Positions 55,047 to 64,000 of a stretch of DNA of 64,000 bases are shown piece after piece. Where the stretch lies: contig NZ_CP011509.1 in assembly GCF_001027285.1 (NCBI RefSeq), forward strand, positions 5,666,501 to 5,730,500. Direction: 5' to 3'. Under the pieces are notes generated by a model. It did no database searches. It saw nothing but the letters and a program-made list of their open reading frames with translations, and was not told where the DNA came from. How positions within the stretch are numbered: position 1 is the first letter of the stretch; every line of letters begins with the position of its first letter. Both the position numbers and the translations under genes were made by a program. This DNA is from Archangium gephyra. Its GTDB lineage: Bacteria; Myxococcota; Myxococcia; Myxococcales; Myxococcaceae.

Positions 55047-56429
55047 ATGCACTTGTTTCCCAGGTCCGCCGGGCTGGCCCTCGTGGCCGCCTGCGCCGTG
55101 CTGCTCGGTGTGAGCGGCGAGGCCCATGCCAACGCGGGCGTGGTCTTCGTTCACGGCACCGGCGATCAGTCCGTCAGCTCGGCCCTCAGTGGCTACTGGA
55201 CCCAGAAGTCCGTTGACACGATGCGCAACGGCCGGCCCTACCTCATCGTCGGCTATCCCGGCGCGAGCTGCGCGGGCTTCAGCCAGTGCAGCTGGGGCTC
55301 CATCGTGGATCAGATCGTCCCGTGGGTGAACGCCAACGGCATCTCCAGCTTCACCGTCATCACCCACTCCAACGGCTCGAGCCCGCTGCGCTACATGCTC
55401 GCCCACACCGGTGCGGTGAGCGCCCAGGGCTACCCCGTCAGCCAGGTGACGAGCAAGATCTCCCAGGTCATCTTCTCGGCGCCGGACCTGACGGGCACGC
55501 CGCTGGCGGACCAGGTGACGACGAGCGGCTCGTTCCTCAACATCGCCAACAGCGTCGTCGAGTTCTTCGGTGGCGGCAGCTACAACAACCCGGCCGTCCT
55601 GCAGCAGCGCACGGACAACATGCGCGTGTACAACGGGAACGGCACCTTTGGTGGCACCTATGGCGCCACCTCGGTGGGTGGCAAGCCCATCTACGTGGTG
55701 CGCGGCAACCGCGTCTACGCCAACCTCTTCTCCAGCGACGCGCACTGCGGTGGCTACCTGTACTCCATCGGCCTCAAGGCGGCGGCGCTGCTCGGCTGGG
55801 GCAGCTTCAACGCCGGCACGGACGGCTTCATCGGCAATGACAGCTCCGGCTACTTCGGCAACATCATGATCGACGATGGGCGCCTGAACCACCACCAGTC
55901 GCGCCGCAGCTGCCACAACAGCGGCAACCTCATCGCGCAGAAGGTGGCCAACGCCCCCATCCCCGCGCCCACGTCGCAGACCTACTCGCCCGAGACCGCC
56001 GTGGCGGCCGCCGGCCAGGCCTGCAACAACTACGCGTCCGGCTATGCCTATGACTACATGACGGGCAACACGGTGTGGAAGTACGGCTGCACCACCACCC
56101 AGCTCAACAACGGCAAGGTGGAGCCCGACTGCCTCATCGCCTACGGCTACTCGAGCAGCTACCGGATTCCCAGCACGGCGAGCTGGAACCCGTACATCAA
56201 CCCCGCCTACTACCAGACGTGGTCCGAGGTCTGCCCCGACTCGTGGCAGGGCGACGGCATCTGCGACGCGTGCCTCGTGGCCAAGTATGGCTTCGACGCC
56301 ACCACCGGCTCGTCGGGCGCCAATGACTGCGTGCAGGCGCCTCCGGGTGGCTCCAACTTCTGCGGTGCCCTCTCCTGGGACACCTACTACGGCATCCACA
56401 ACTACTCCGTCGTCGAGGCGCTTCACTAG
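55047..56429 (+). CDS. Secreted lipase-like alpha/beta hydrolase (460 aa)
   Basis: The signal peptide (GLALVAACAVLLGVSGEAHA) is followed by AGVVFVHGTGDQS, an oxyanion-loop HG motif, and the nucleophile elbow ITHSNGSSPLRY, a T-H-S-N-G form of G-x-S-x-G. Many cysteines (CAGFSQCSW, CPDSWQGDGICDACL, ANDCVQ) indicate a disulfide-stabilised extracellular enzyme. Esterase or polyhydroxyalkanoate-depolymerase-like activity is possible. The next gene, 21 nt later, encodes a DUF4785-like protein. Confidence 0.82.
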   Translation: MHLFPRSAGLALVAACAVLLGVSGEAHANAGVVFVHGTGDQSVSSALSGYWTQKSVDTMRNGRPYLIVGYPGASCAGFSQCSWGSIVDQIVPWVNANGISSFTVITHSNGSSPLRYMLAHTGAVSAQGYPVSQVTSKISQVIFSAPDLTGTPLADQVTTSGSFLNIANSVVEFFGGGSYNNPAVLQQRTDNMRVYNGNGTFGGTYGATSVGGKPIYVVRGNRVYANLFSSDAHCGGYLYSIGLKAAALLGWGSFNAGTDGFIGNDSSGYFGNIMIDDGRLNHHQSRRSCHNSGNLIAQKVANAPIPAPTSQTYSPETAVAAAGQACNNYASGYAYDYMTGNTVWKYGCTTTQLNNGKVEPDCLIAYGYSSSYRIPSTASWNPYINPAYYQTWSEVCPDSWQGDGICDACLVAKYGFDATTGSSGANDCVQAPPGGSNFCGALSWDTYYGIHNYSVVEALH

Positions 56430-56450
56430 AAGCCCAGAGAGAGAACGACC

Positions 56451-57833
56451 ATGATCTTCCACCGCTCCATCGTTCAGTCCGCCAGCCTGTCGCTGGCGGT
56501 CCTCCTCCTCGGGGGTTTCACCCAGGGGTCCAACGTGTCCTCCACCCTGCGCAGCGCCTCGGGCGCCACGCTCGCCCCGGGTGACGTCGCCCCGGGCAAG
56601 CTGTACGCGCGCGATGCCACCGAGGCGCTCGGCAAGGGCCTCGTGTCGGTGTCCAACCCGGCCTCGCCCAAGCAGCCGCTCGCCGCGCCGCTCGCGCCCG
56701 AGACGCGCCGCTCCAAGTCCACCGTGCTGCACGTGGCGCCGGGCTCGGCTCCCACCGAGGTCCAGCTCCCCATCACCGCGCCCGAGGAGGCGTGGGTGAT
56801 GTTCATCCCCAAGAGCAACAACCCCAAGCTGGGCGAGGAGGCGCTGTATGACGTGGCGCTCTTCGATCCCCAGGGCCTGCGCGCGGACCAGCGGGCGTCG
56901 CGTGCGGCCCACGCGGCGCTGGGCATGGACGCCGAGCGCATGAAGGCCGAGGGCATCTCCCGGCCCATCTCCCTGCTGCGCCTGGACTCCAAGAACACCC
57001 GCGGCCTCTACAAGGTGCGCGTGGGCGCCAAGGCGGCCGCGCTGGGCCTGGCCATCGAGGTGCGCGAGCCCTCGTCCTCCATCGAGCTGTCGCTCACGGC
57101 CTCGGCGATGCAGCTCTTCCCGGGCAGCGACGGTTACGTGACGGTGGGCGTGACGTCGGCGGAGCCGGTGAAGCACGTGCGCTACGAGGCGTCGCTGTAC
57201 AACCCGCGCTTCGAGCGCGTCCGCACGGTGCCGGTGGTGAAGGTGGGCGGCGAGTACCGCGCCATGGTGTCGCGCGCGATGGACGAGCGCGACGAGCCGG
57301 GCGCGTGGGTGTTGGAGGTGCGCGCGGTGGGCTCTGCCGGTGGGCAGGACTTCGATCGGCTGGGGCAGACGGCGTTCGGCTTCGCGGTGCCCACGGCGCG
57401 CATCGCCTCGGCGGGCAAGGCGCGGCTGGTGCGTGAGGCGGGCGGCAAGGTGACGGCGCTCGAGCTGGACGTGGTGCTCGAGAGCCAGGCGCTGGACCGG
57501 TACGAGGTGACGGGCACGCTCGTGGCGACGGACGCCCAGGGCGTGGAGCGGCCGGTGGCCGAGGCACAGGTGACGGACCTGCTCGGCGCGGGCACGCACA
57601 CGCTGACGCTGCGCTTCGAGGCGGGCCACGCGGGCCTGTCCAAGCTGGACGGCAGCTACTCGCTGCGCGGGCTGCAGCTGTACTCGCTGGGCACCAACAC
57701 CCTGTACCACCGCCTCGCCAAGGGGCTGGACCTGCGCATGCCGGCGGTCCGCGCCTCGGAGCTGGCCGCCGCCGAGGTGACGCCCGCCATCGACAACCTG
57801 CTGCGCGCGGGTGAGTTCGACGTCGGGCAGTAG
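56451..57833 (+). CDS. Secreted DUF4785-like protein (460 aa)
   Basis: The signal peptide (ASLSLAVLLLGGFTQG) is followed by a beta-sandwich protein: VQLPITAPEEAWVMFIPKSN, LYKVRVGAKAAALGLAIEV, LTASAMQLFPGSDGYVTVGV, and a late TLRFEAGHAGLSKLDGSYSL. This resembles DUF4785, found with secreted hydrolases. It is 21 nt downstream of the lipase-like gene and presumably works with it, as inhibitor, foldase or accessory; this is inference. The last codons are duplicated in the DNA just past the stop (57821-57852). Confidence 0.7.
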   Translation: MIFHRSIVQSASLSLAVLLLGGFTQGSNVSSTLRSASGATLAPGDVAPGKLYARDATEALGKGLVSVSNPASPKQPLAAPLAPETRRSKSTVLHVAPGSAPTEVQLPITAPEEAWVMFIPKSNNPKLGEEALYDVALFDPQGLRADQRASRAAHAALGMDAERMKAEGISRPISLLRLDSKNTRGLYKVRVGAKAAALGLAIEVREPSSSIELSLTASAMQLFPGSDGYVTVGVTSAEPVKHVRYEASLYNPRFERVRTVPVVKVGGEYRAMVSRAMDERDEPGAWVLEVRAVGSAGGQDFDRLGQTAFGFAVPTARIASAGKARLVREAGGKVTALELDVVLESQALDRYEVTGTLVATDAQGVERPVAEAQVTDLLGAGTHTLTLRFEAGHAGLSKLDGSYSLRGLQLYSLGTNTLYHRLAKGLDLRMPAVRASELAAAEVTPAIDNLLRAGEFDVGQ

Positions 57834-57852
57834 GCGCCGTCGGGCAGTAGGC
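57821..57852. repeat. Direct duplication across the DUF4785 gene stop
   Basis: CGTCGGGCAGTAGGC occurs at 57821-57835 and again at 57838-57852, separated by 2 bp. The second copy repeats the TAG stop. It looks like a recent slippage duplication. Confidence 0.9.
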
Positions 57853-57886
57853 TAGGGTGGGGGAACACCCCGAGGTGTTTCCCCAC

Positions 57887-59140
57887 ATGGCCCACCGCGA
57901 TTTCAGCCGGGGCGAGTTCCTCGCCCTCTCCGGCCTGCTGGCCGGCTCCACGCTCCTCAAGGGCACGGCGCACGCCGCCGTGCCCAAGTCTCCCCCCGCT
58001 CCGAAGAAGGAGGCCCCGGCGGCCAGCGCGGCTCCAGCCACGCCCCCCGGCCCCACGCGGGAGGACTTCGAGCGCCTGCGCCGGGGGTGCCGTGCTTCGC
58101 TCGTGCTCGGCACGGCTGGGAACGAGGGGGCCGAGCTGGTCCGCATCGGCGAGTGGGTGCAGCGCCAGGGCCTCATGGGGGACGTGTACGGCGGTGGCGA
58201 GCTCGTCCAGTCCCTGGAGAAGCGCGTGGCGGGCCTGCTCGGCTTCGAGGACGCGTGCTTCATGCCCACGGGCACCATGGGCCAGCTCATCGCGCTGCGC
58301 ATGTACGCGGACGCCGGGGGCAGGCGCGCCTTTGGCGTGCACCCCTCGTCCCACCACGTGTTGCACGAGAACGACAGCTACGCCGTGCTGCACGGGCTGC
58401 GCGCGGTGAACCTCTCGCCCTGGACGCGGCCGGTGCTCGCCGGGGACGTGCGCGAGGCCCGCGAGCCGCTGGACGTCGTCAGCGTGGAGCTGCCGGTGCG
58501 GTGGCTGGGCGGACAGCTCCAGACGTGGGAGCAGTTGGAGGAGCTCAAGCGCACCTGCCGCGAGCAGGGCGTGAAGCTCCACATGGACGGCGCGCGCCTG
58601 TGGGAGAGCCAGCCCTTCTACGGGCGCTCCTACGCGGACATCTGCCGCGGCTTCGACTCCGTCTACGTGTCCTTCTACAAGATGGTGGGGGCGCTGGGCG
58701 GGGCCATGGTGGCGGGCAACCGGGACTTCATCCGCACCACGCGCCTGTGGCGGCACCGGCACGGTGGCAACATCTTCCAGATGTGGCCCTACGCGGCCTC
58801 GGCGGCCATGCGCCTGGACGACACGCTGGCCCGCGTTCCCGGCTACGTGCAGCGCGCGAAGTCCCTCACCGAGGCGCTCGCGGCGGACTCCCGGCTCACC
58901 GTGCTGCCCCGGCCCGTGCAGACGAACCTCTTCCGCGTCTTCCTGCGCGGAGACCCGGCGGCGCTGGGCCGTCAGCGCGATCGCATCGCGCGCGAGAACG
59001 GTATCTGGGTGGCCAACGGCTTCAGCCAGACGCGTGTGCCCGGCGTCGTGGAGACGGAGCTGCAGGTGGGCGAGGGGCTCGCCGGTATCGACGACGCGGA
59101 GGCCACGCGGGCCTTCCTCCGGCTGCTCGAACCGGCGTGA
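57887..59140 (+). CDS. Threonine-aldolase-like PLP enzyme with a Tat-like export signal
   Basis: The N terminus, HRDFSRGEFLALSGLLAGSTLL then HAAVPK, looks like a Tat signal with SRGEFL in place of SRRxFLK, so export may be weak or use Sec. After a Pro/Ala linker comes a fold-type I aminotransferase-like enzyme: NEGAELVRIGEWVQRQ, FMPTGTMGQLIAL, VKLHMDGARLWES and the PLP lysine in YVSFYKMVGALGGAM. These are threonine aldolase traits. A PLP enzyme outside the cytoplasm is unusual. The ATG at 57887 is used because it begins the signal; an upstream start adds ten residues. Confidence 0.82.
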   Translation: MAHRDFSRGEFLALSGLLAGSTLLKGTAHAAVPKSPPAPKKEAPAASAAPATPPGPTREDFERLRRGCRASLVLGTAGNEGAELVRIGEWVQRQGLMGDVYGGGELVQSLEKRVAGLLGFEDACFMPTGTMGQLIALRMYADAGGRRAFGVHPSSHHVLHENDSYAVLHGLRAVNLSPWTRPVLAGDVREAREPLDVVSVELPVRWLGGQLQTWEQLEELKRTCREQGVKLHMDGARLWESQPFYGRSYADICRGFDSVYVSFYKMVGALGGAMVAGNRDFIRTTRLWRHRHGGNIFQMWPYAASAAMRLDDTLARVPGYVQRAKSLTEALAADSRLTVLPRPVQTNLFRVFLRGDPAALGRQRDRIARENGIWVANGFSQTRVPGVVETELQVGEGLAGIDDAEATRAFLRLLEPA

Positions 59141-59303
59141 GCGCCGCCAGTGGGGTGCTGAGCGCCTGGATGCACGGACGCTCGGGGCGCCGGGGGGCTG
59201 TTGTGAACTTTCCTGATGCCCGCCGTGCAACCTGTAAGTTGGAATCGCGCCGGGGAGATCGTTTGTGTATCCATCGTCTCTCGGCCGAGTCGCGCCCCCC
59301 TCC

Positions 59304-61850
59304 ATGCCCAACACCCTCGACTTCCAGGCGCTCTTCAGCCTCTCTCCCAACCCCTACATGGTGCTGGACCGCGAGCTCCGGTACGTCGCGGCCAACGAGG
59401 CCTATCTCCGGCTCACGGCAAGCCGGCTCGAGGAGCTCCTGGGGCGCCCCATCTTCGAGGTGTTCCCCCATGATCCCGCGGACCCCAGCAACGCCAGCGC
59501 GCGCCTGCTCCGGACGTCGTTCGAGCGGGTCCTGGCCGGGCGGGTCCCGGACACCCTGGCGCTGATCCCCTACCGGGTTCCCCTCCAGACGGCGGAGGGC
59601 GTGGTCCTCGAGGAGCGCTACTGGAGTGCCACCCACACGCCCATCCTCGACGCACGGGGCGACGTGGCCTTCATCCTCCAGCACACGGTGGACGTGACCG
59701 AGCTGCACCGGCTCAAGCAGGCCATGAGCGCCGCGCCCCTGGATCAGATGCAGGCGGGCGTCCTCCACCGCGCGCGGCTCGTCCAGGAGAAGAACACCCT
59801 CCTGGACAACGAGCGCCGGCTGCTGCTCCAGCTGTTCGAGCAGGCGCCTGGCTTCATGGCCTTCATGCGGGGGCGCGAGCACGTCTTCGAGCTGACCAAC
59901 CCCGCCTATGAGCAGCTCGTCGGCCACCGGGAGGTGCTCGGCAAGTCCGTGCGCGAGGCCCTTCCCGAGGTGGAGGGACAGGGCTTCTTCGAGCTGCTCG
60001 ATCGCGTCTTCACGACGGGGGAGCCGGTCGTCGGCCGTGGACAGCAGCTCTTCGTGCAGCGGGAGCCCGGCGCGCCGCTCACGGAAGCGTACGTGGATTT
60101 CGTGTACCAGCCCGTGCTCGAGCCCGACGGGACGGTCTCGGGCATCTTCTGCCAGGGCCATGACGTCACCGAGCAGAAGCGCGCCCAGGACGAGCTGCGC
60201 AAGCACCGCGAGCACCTCGAGGAGCTGGTCCGCGAGCGCACCCGGGCGCTGCGCGAGAGCGAGGCCGAGCGGCGGCAGACCGAGGTCGCGTTGCGGCAGT
60301 CCCAGAAGATGGAGGCGGTGGGCAAGCTCACCGGTGGCGTGGCGCACGACTTCAACAACCTGCTCCAGGTCATCGGCGGCAACCTCCAGCTGCTGCAGCG
60401 GGACATCGTGGGCAACGAGCGGGCACAGCGGCGGCTGGAGACGGCCGTCGGCGCCGTCGAGCGCGGGGCCCGGCTCGCGGCCCAGCTGCTCGCGTTCGCC
60501 CGGCGGCAGCCGTTGGAGCCCGCGGTCATCAACCTGGGCCGGCTGGTGCGCGGCATGGGAGACCTGTTGCGGCGCGCCCTGGGCGAGGGCATCGAGATCG
60601 AGACCGTCATCGCCGGCGGCCTCTGGAACACGCTCGCGGATCCCAACCAGCTCGAGAACGTCATCCTGAACCTGGCCATCAACGCCCGCGACGCGATGGA
60701 CGGGGAGGGCCGGCTGACCATCGAGGCTGGCAATGCCATGCTCGATGACCATTACGCCCTGCTGCACCAGGACGTCGAGGCCGGCCAGTACGTGCTGCTG
60801 GCCATCTCCGATACCGGCAGCGGCATGAGCCCGGAGGTCCTGGAGCGGGCCTTCGAGCCGTTCTTCACGACCAAGCCCGAGGGCCGCGGCACCGGGCTGG
60901 GCCTGAGCATGGTGTATGGCTTCGTCAAGCAGACGGGCGGCCACATCAAGATCTACAGCGAGGTCGGGCACGGGACGACGATCAAGATCTACCTGCCCCG
61001 CTCGCTCCAGGCGGAGGTGGTGGCCACCGAGCCCGTGACGGGTCCCATCGAGGGAGGCACCGAGACCATCCTGGTGGTGGAGGACGATCCCGAGGTGCGC
61101 GCCACGGTCGTGGAGCTGCTGACCGAGCTTGGCTATCGCGTGCTCAAGGCGGCGGACGGGCAGAGCGCGCTGGCGGTCATCCAGAGCGGCATGCCCGTGG
61201 ATCTGCTGTTCACCGACGTGGTCATGCCCGGCCCGGTCCGCAGTCCGGACCTCGCGCGGCAGGCCAAGGCGCTCCTGCCGGACCTGGAGGTGCTGTTCAC
61301 CTCGGGCTACACGGAGAACGCCATCGTCCATGGTGGACGGCTGGATCCCGGCGTCAGCCTGCTGAGCAAGCCCTACCGCCGGGAGGATCTCGCCCGGAAG
61401 CTGCGCCACCTGCTCCGCGACCGTCAGCAGCGGAGCTCCTCCCGGAGGGTCCTGGCCACCCCGGTGCACGCCGGGCCGGCTCCCGCGAAGGCGGACGGGC
61501 TGCGCATCCTCCTCGTGGAGGACGACGAGGACATCCGCGAGTCCGCCCACGAGCTGTTGGAGGTGCTCGGCCACCAGGTGACGGCCGTGGCGAGCGCGGA
61601 GGCGGCCCAGCAGGCGCTCGAGGCCGGTGGCTTCGACGTGTTGTTCACGGACGTGAGCCTGCCCGGCAGGTCGGGTGTGGAGCTGGCCCGCGAGGCCGTC
61701 CGCCGTCATCCCGGGCTGCGGGTCATCATCGCCTCGGGCCATGGCACCTCGGTGGTCACCGCGGGCGGGGAGGTGGGAGGCGCCGTGCTGCTACCCAAGC
61801 CCTATGCGCTCCCCGAGCTCAAGGGCGCACTGGCCCAGGTGGGCGGATGA
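59304..61850 (+). CDS. Hybrid sensor histidine kinase: two PAS domains, kinase, two receivers (848 aa)
   Basis: The domain order is PAS (about 10-130, NPYMVLDRELRYVAANEAYL), PAS (about 170-310), coiled coil, HisKA with the phospho-His in GVAHDFNNLLQVIGG, and ATPase boxes NLAINARDAM, DTGSGM and GTGLGLSM. Receiver 1 (ILVVEDDPEVR, phospho-Asp in LFTDVVMPG) and receiver 2 (ILLVEDDEDIR, LFTDVSLPG) follow. No membrane helix is present, so the kinase is cytoplasmic. The start at 59304 or the GTG at 59265 is possible. It lies 34 bp before a second PAS kinase on the same strand. Confidence 0.92.
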   Translation: MPNTLDFQALFSLSPNPYMVLDRELRYVAANEAYLRLTASRLEELLGRPIFEVFPHDPADPSNASARLLRTSFERVLAGRVPDTLALIPYRVPLQTAEGVVLEERYWSATHTPILDARGDVAFILQHTVDVTELHRLKQAMSAAPLDQMQAGVLHRARLVQEKNTLLDNERRLLLQLFEQAPGFMAFMRGREHVFELTNPAYEQLVGHREVLGKSVREALPEVEGQGFFELLDRVFTTGEPVVGRGQQLFVQREPGAPLTEAYVDFVYQPVLEPDGTVSGIFCQGHDVTEQKRAQDELRKHREHLEELVRERTRALRESEAERRQTEVALRQSQKMEAVGKLTGGVAHDFNNLLQVIGGNLQLLQRDIVGNERAQRRLETAVGAVERGARLAAQLLAFARRQPLEPAVINLGRLVRGMGDLLRRALGEGIEIETVIAGGLWNTLADPNQLENVILNLAINARDAMDGEGRLTIEAGNAMLDDHYALLHQDVEAGQYVLLAISDTGSGMSPEVLERAFEPFFTTKPEGRGTGLGLSMVYGFVKQTGGHIKIYSEVGHGTTIKIYLPRSLQAEVVATEPVTGPIEGGTETILVVEDDPEVRATVVELLTELGYRVLKAADGQSALAVIQSGMPVDLLFTDVVMPGPVRSPDLARQAKALLPDLEVLFTSGYTENAIVHGGRLDPGVSLLSKPYRREDLARKLRHLLRDRQQRSSSRRVLATPVHAGPAPAKADGLRILLVEDDEDIRESAHELLEVLGHQVTAVASAEAAQQALEAGGFDVLFTDVSLPGRSGVELAREAVRRHPGLRVIIASGHGTSVVTAGGEVGGAVLLPKPYALPELKGALAQVGG

Positions 61851-61884
61851 CACCCCCGCGGGGCCCTCGGTATGATCGCTCCCC

Positions 61885-63471
61885 ATGAGCGCTCGTTCCA
61901 ATCCGGCCCTGCCCCCTGACGAGGTGGCCGAGAGTCTCTTCCAGGCCGAGCACGAGACCCTGTTGCGCGCCATCCTCGGCAACTCCACCGATGGCCTGTT
62001 CGTGGTGGACGCCCAGGGCCACAAGCTCTACGCCAACGACGTGGCCCACGGGATTCTCGGCCACGGCTTCACGCGCTACGACCCCAACGGCTGGAGCGAG
62101 CGGTACGGCCTCTTCTACCCGGACACGCGGACGCTGTACCCCTCCGAGCAGCTCCCGCTCTACCGCAGCCTCCAGGGAGAGGAGCCGCCCGAGGTGGACC
62201 TCTTCATCCGCAATCCCTCCCACCCGGAGGGCCGGCACTTCCGTGTGAAGTCCAGGCCCGTGCGCGACCGCCAGGGCAAGCTGCTGGGGGCCATCACCAA
62301 CCTGAAGGATACCCACGAGCAACGCCAGGCCGAGGCCGTCCAGCGCCGCACCGAGCTGCGCTTCCAGCTCATGCTGGAGACGGCCCAGGAGGGCGTCTGG
62401 ATGATCGACGCCGACAGGCGCACCACCTACGTCAACCAGTACGCGGCCTCGTTGCTCGGCTACACGCCCGAGGAGATCCTGGGCAGGCACCTCTTCGAGT
62501 TCGTCTACCAGGCGGAACACGCCCGCTCCGACCGGGAGCTCGCGACGCAGCAGAACGAGGGACAGGCCGTCCTCGTCAATGACTTCCGGCTGATGCGCAA
62601 GGATGGGACGCCCGTCTGGACCCTGATCGCCGCCTGCCCCGTCCAGGGCGAGAGCGGCGAATACCTGGGCTCGCTGGCCATGATCACCGACATCTCCCAG
62701 CGCCGCGAGAACGAGGAGCAGGTGCGCCGGCTCAACGTGGAGCTGGAGCAGCGCATCCGCGAGCGCACGGCCCAGCTCGAGTTCTCCAACCGCGAGCTGG
62801 AGTCCTTCGCCTACTCGGTGGCCCATGATCTGCGCGTTCCGCTGCGCAGCATCTCCCACTTCACCCAGGCACTGTCCGAGGACTGCGCCACCCCGCTCGA
62901 CGCCACCGGCAGGGATTACCTCCAGCGCATCCGCGCCTCGTCCCAGCGGATGACGGAGCTCATCGACGGCATCCTGGCGATCTCGCGCGTCAACAGCGCC
63001 GAGCTCGTGGAGACGGACGTTGACTTGTCCGGCCTGGCGCAGGCCGTCGCCGAGCAACTCCAGCGCTGGGCGCCCGAGCGCACCATCCGCTTCCAGCTCC
63101 AGGACGGGCTGGTGGATCGCGGGGATGCCCAGTTGCTGCGCCTGGTGCTGGAGAACCTGATGGGCAACGCCTGGAAGTTCACCCGCGAGAAGCCGGTGGC
63201 GGAGATCCAGTTCGGCACGCTGCCGGAGACGGGGAAGGGGCGCGTCTACTTCGTCCGGGACAACGGGGCGGGCTTCGACATGGAGTACCAGAAGAAGCTC
63301 TTCGGCGTCTTCCAGCGGCTGCACACGCAGCAGGAGTTCGAGGGCCACGGGGTGGGGCTGGCCACGGTGCAGCGCATCATCCGCCGCCACAAGGGGCGGG
63401 TGTGGGGCGAGGGCCGGGTCGGGGAGGGCGCCACCTTCTTCTTCACCCTCCACGAGCTCGCCTCGCGCTGA
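61885..63471 (+). CDS. PAS-domain sensor histidine kinase (528 aa)
   Basis: Two PAS domains (LRAILGNSTDGLFVVDAQGH; RFQLMLETAQEGVWMIDADR) precede a phytochrome-like HisKA domain with FAYSVAHDLRVPLRSI, and an ATPase with NLMGNAWKFT, DNGAGFDMEYQKKLFGVF and GHGVGLATVQRI. It has no receiver and no membrane segment. As an orphan kinase it could phosphorylate the receivers of the upstream hybrid kinase. Confidence 0.92.
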   Translation: MSARSNPALPPDEVAESLFQAEHETLLRAILGNSTDGLFVVDAQGHKLYANDVAHGILGHGFTRYDPNGWSERYGLFYPDTRTLYPSEQLPLYRSLQGEEPPEVDLFIRNPSHPEGRHFRVKSRPVRDRQGKLLGAITNLKDTHEQRQAEAVQRRTELRFQLMLETAQEGVWMIDADRRTTYVNQYAASLLGYTPEEILGRHLFEFVYQAEHARSDRELATQQNEGQAVLVNDFRLMRKDGTPVWTLIAACPVQGESGEYLGSLAMITDISQRRENEEQVRRLNVELEQRIRERTAQLEFSNRELESFAYSVAHDLRVPLRSISHFTQALSEDCATPLDATGRDYLQRIRASSQRMTELIDGILAISRVNSAELVETDVDLSGLAQAVAEQLQRWAPERTIRFQLQDGLVDRGDAQLLRLVLENLMGNAWKFTREKPVAEIQFGTLPETGKGRVYFVRDNGAGFDMEYQKKLFGVFQRLHTQQEFEGHGVGLATVQRIIRRHKGRVWGEGRVGEGATFFFTLHELASR

Positions 63472-63538
63472 GCAAGGGTCTCCACGCCCAGAGGAAACGG
63501 CTTTACAGCGGGAGGTTCTTCTGGAATCAGCACCCCCC

Positions 63539-64000
63539 ATGTCAAACGTTGATCCGAACCTGCGCCGTGAGCTCTTCGGTTGGTACAGCCACCGGCTGGG
63601 CATGGACATGCCCATCGTCCGCTACGGCCACTGGGGTCCGGCCCTGCTGCTCTTCCCCACCGCCGGAGGTGACTTCCTCGAGGCCGAGCGCATGGGGCTC
63701 ATCCAGAGCGTGGCCCACCACCTGTTCGCCGGCCGGGTCCAGATCTTCAGCATCAACAGCATCAACCCCTGGGCGTGGATGAACGACGGCATGCCCATCC
63801 ACCAGAAGGCGCACAACCAGGCGCGCTTCTCGGAGTACGTCGAGCACGAGGTCGTCCCGCACATCCGCCGCTGCCTGGGGAATGACGGCGCGCGCATCGG
63901 CGCGGCGGGTGCCAGCTTCGGCGCCTTCCACGCCGCCAATGCCTTCTTCCGGCGCCCGGACCAGTTCGATCTGCTGCTCGGGCTGGGCGGCTTCTACGAT
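63539..64000 (+). CDS. Alpha/beta-hydrolase esterase, partial (runs off right edge)
   Basis: The first 154 residues are in the window. VRYGHWGPALLLFPTAGGD and the nucleophile elbow GAAGASFGAFHAANAFFR identify an esterase-D-like hydrolase; the acid and His are beyond the edge. The ATG at 63539 has GGAGG about 25 nt upstream, too far to be sure of the start. It is similar in type to the esterase at 21772. Confidence 0.8.
   Translation, partial: MSNVDPNLRRELFGWYSHRLGMDMPIVRYGHWGPALLLFPTAGGDFLEAERMGLIQSVAHHLFAGRVQIFSINSINPWAWMNDGMPIHQKAHNQARFSEYVEHEVVPHIRRCLGNDGARIGAAGASFGAFHAANAFFRRPDQFDLLLGLGGFYD

Overview
The window is high-GC bacterial DNA, gene-dense on both strands, with many SD-type starts and frequent 4-nt gene overlaps. 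The content points to a fruiting myxobacterium of suborder Cystobacterineae (Archangium, Cystobacter or a relative). Support comes from two lipoprotein/partner pairs that look like Sit-type myxobacterial kin-discrimination cassettes, from sigma54, FHA, PP2C and cNMP-domain regulators, from hybrid kinases, from secreted hydrolases and from natural-product tailoring genes. The organism is an inference; no 16S or other marker gene is present.

Layout. (1) 1-7542, minus strand: part of a contractile phage-tail-like injection system (eCIS). It holds a DUF4255-type terminator, an unknown protein, a sheath, a tube and a second very large sheath cut by the left edge. A near-perfect -24/-12 sigma54 promoter and upstream palindromes precede it, and the gene upstream encodes a sensor-less sigma54 activator. 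(2) 7850-9163: tRNA (CAT anticodon) with its terminator, then a Sit-like lipoprotein and putative immunity gene. (3) 9318-18552: a GNAT-cNMP fusion, cysC and cysQ sharing one CTAG as both stops, small and secreted proteins, an FHA protein next to a PP2C-cNMP fusion, and a repeat-rich CarboxypepD_reg protein. (4) 18553-22779: a 13-bp tandem repeat, copies of a dispersed hairpin element, a GFA protein, coaBC, a family-4-like uracil-DNA glycosylase and an esterase. (5) 22943-28041: the operon kdd-kamD-orfX-kamE-kal-kce, encoding the later steps of lysine degradation through beta-lysine. (6) 28138-34363: a 2OG-Fe dioxygenase, thiolase, TetR regulator, FabF, SDR and an MFS pump. (7) 34417-44609: a haem-motif lipoprotein, an FGE-domain fusion coupled to an M14 peptidase, GNAT, SGNH and lipase-like proteins, and a DMT transporter. 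(8) 44623-51883: an FAD monooxygenase divergent from an imine-reductase-like gene, a second Sit-like pair with a nuclease-fold toxin, and a P450-glycosyltransferase pair. (9) 52049-64000: a secreted clan-A glycosidase, an OmpA-like protein, a secreted lipase with a DUF4785-like partner, an exported threonine-aldolase-like enzyme, two sensor kinases and an esterase cut by the right edge.

Together: the left end would make a contractile particle under sigma54 control. The two Sit-like pairs would act in contact-dependent competition. The lysine operon feeds acetoacetate and crotonyl-CoA into a thiolase gene about 1 kb downstream. The remainder is sensing, lipid metabolism and predatory or saprophytic hydrolases.
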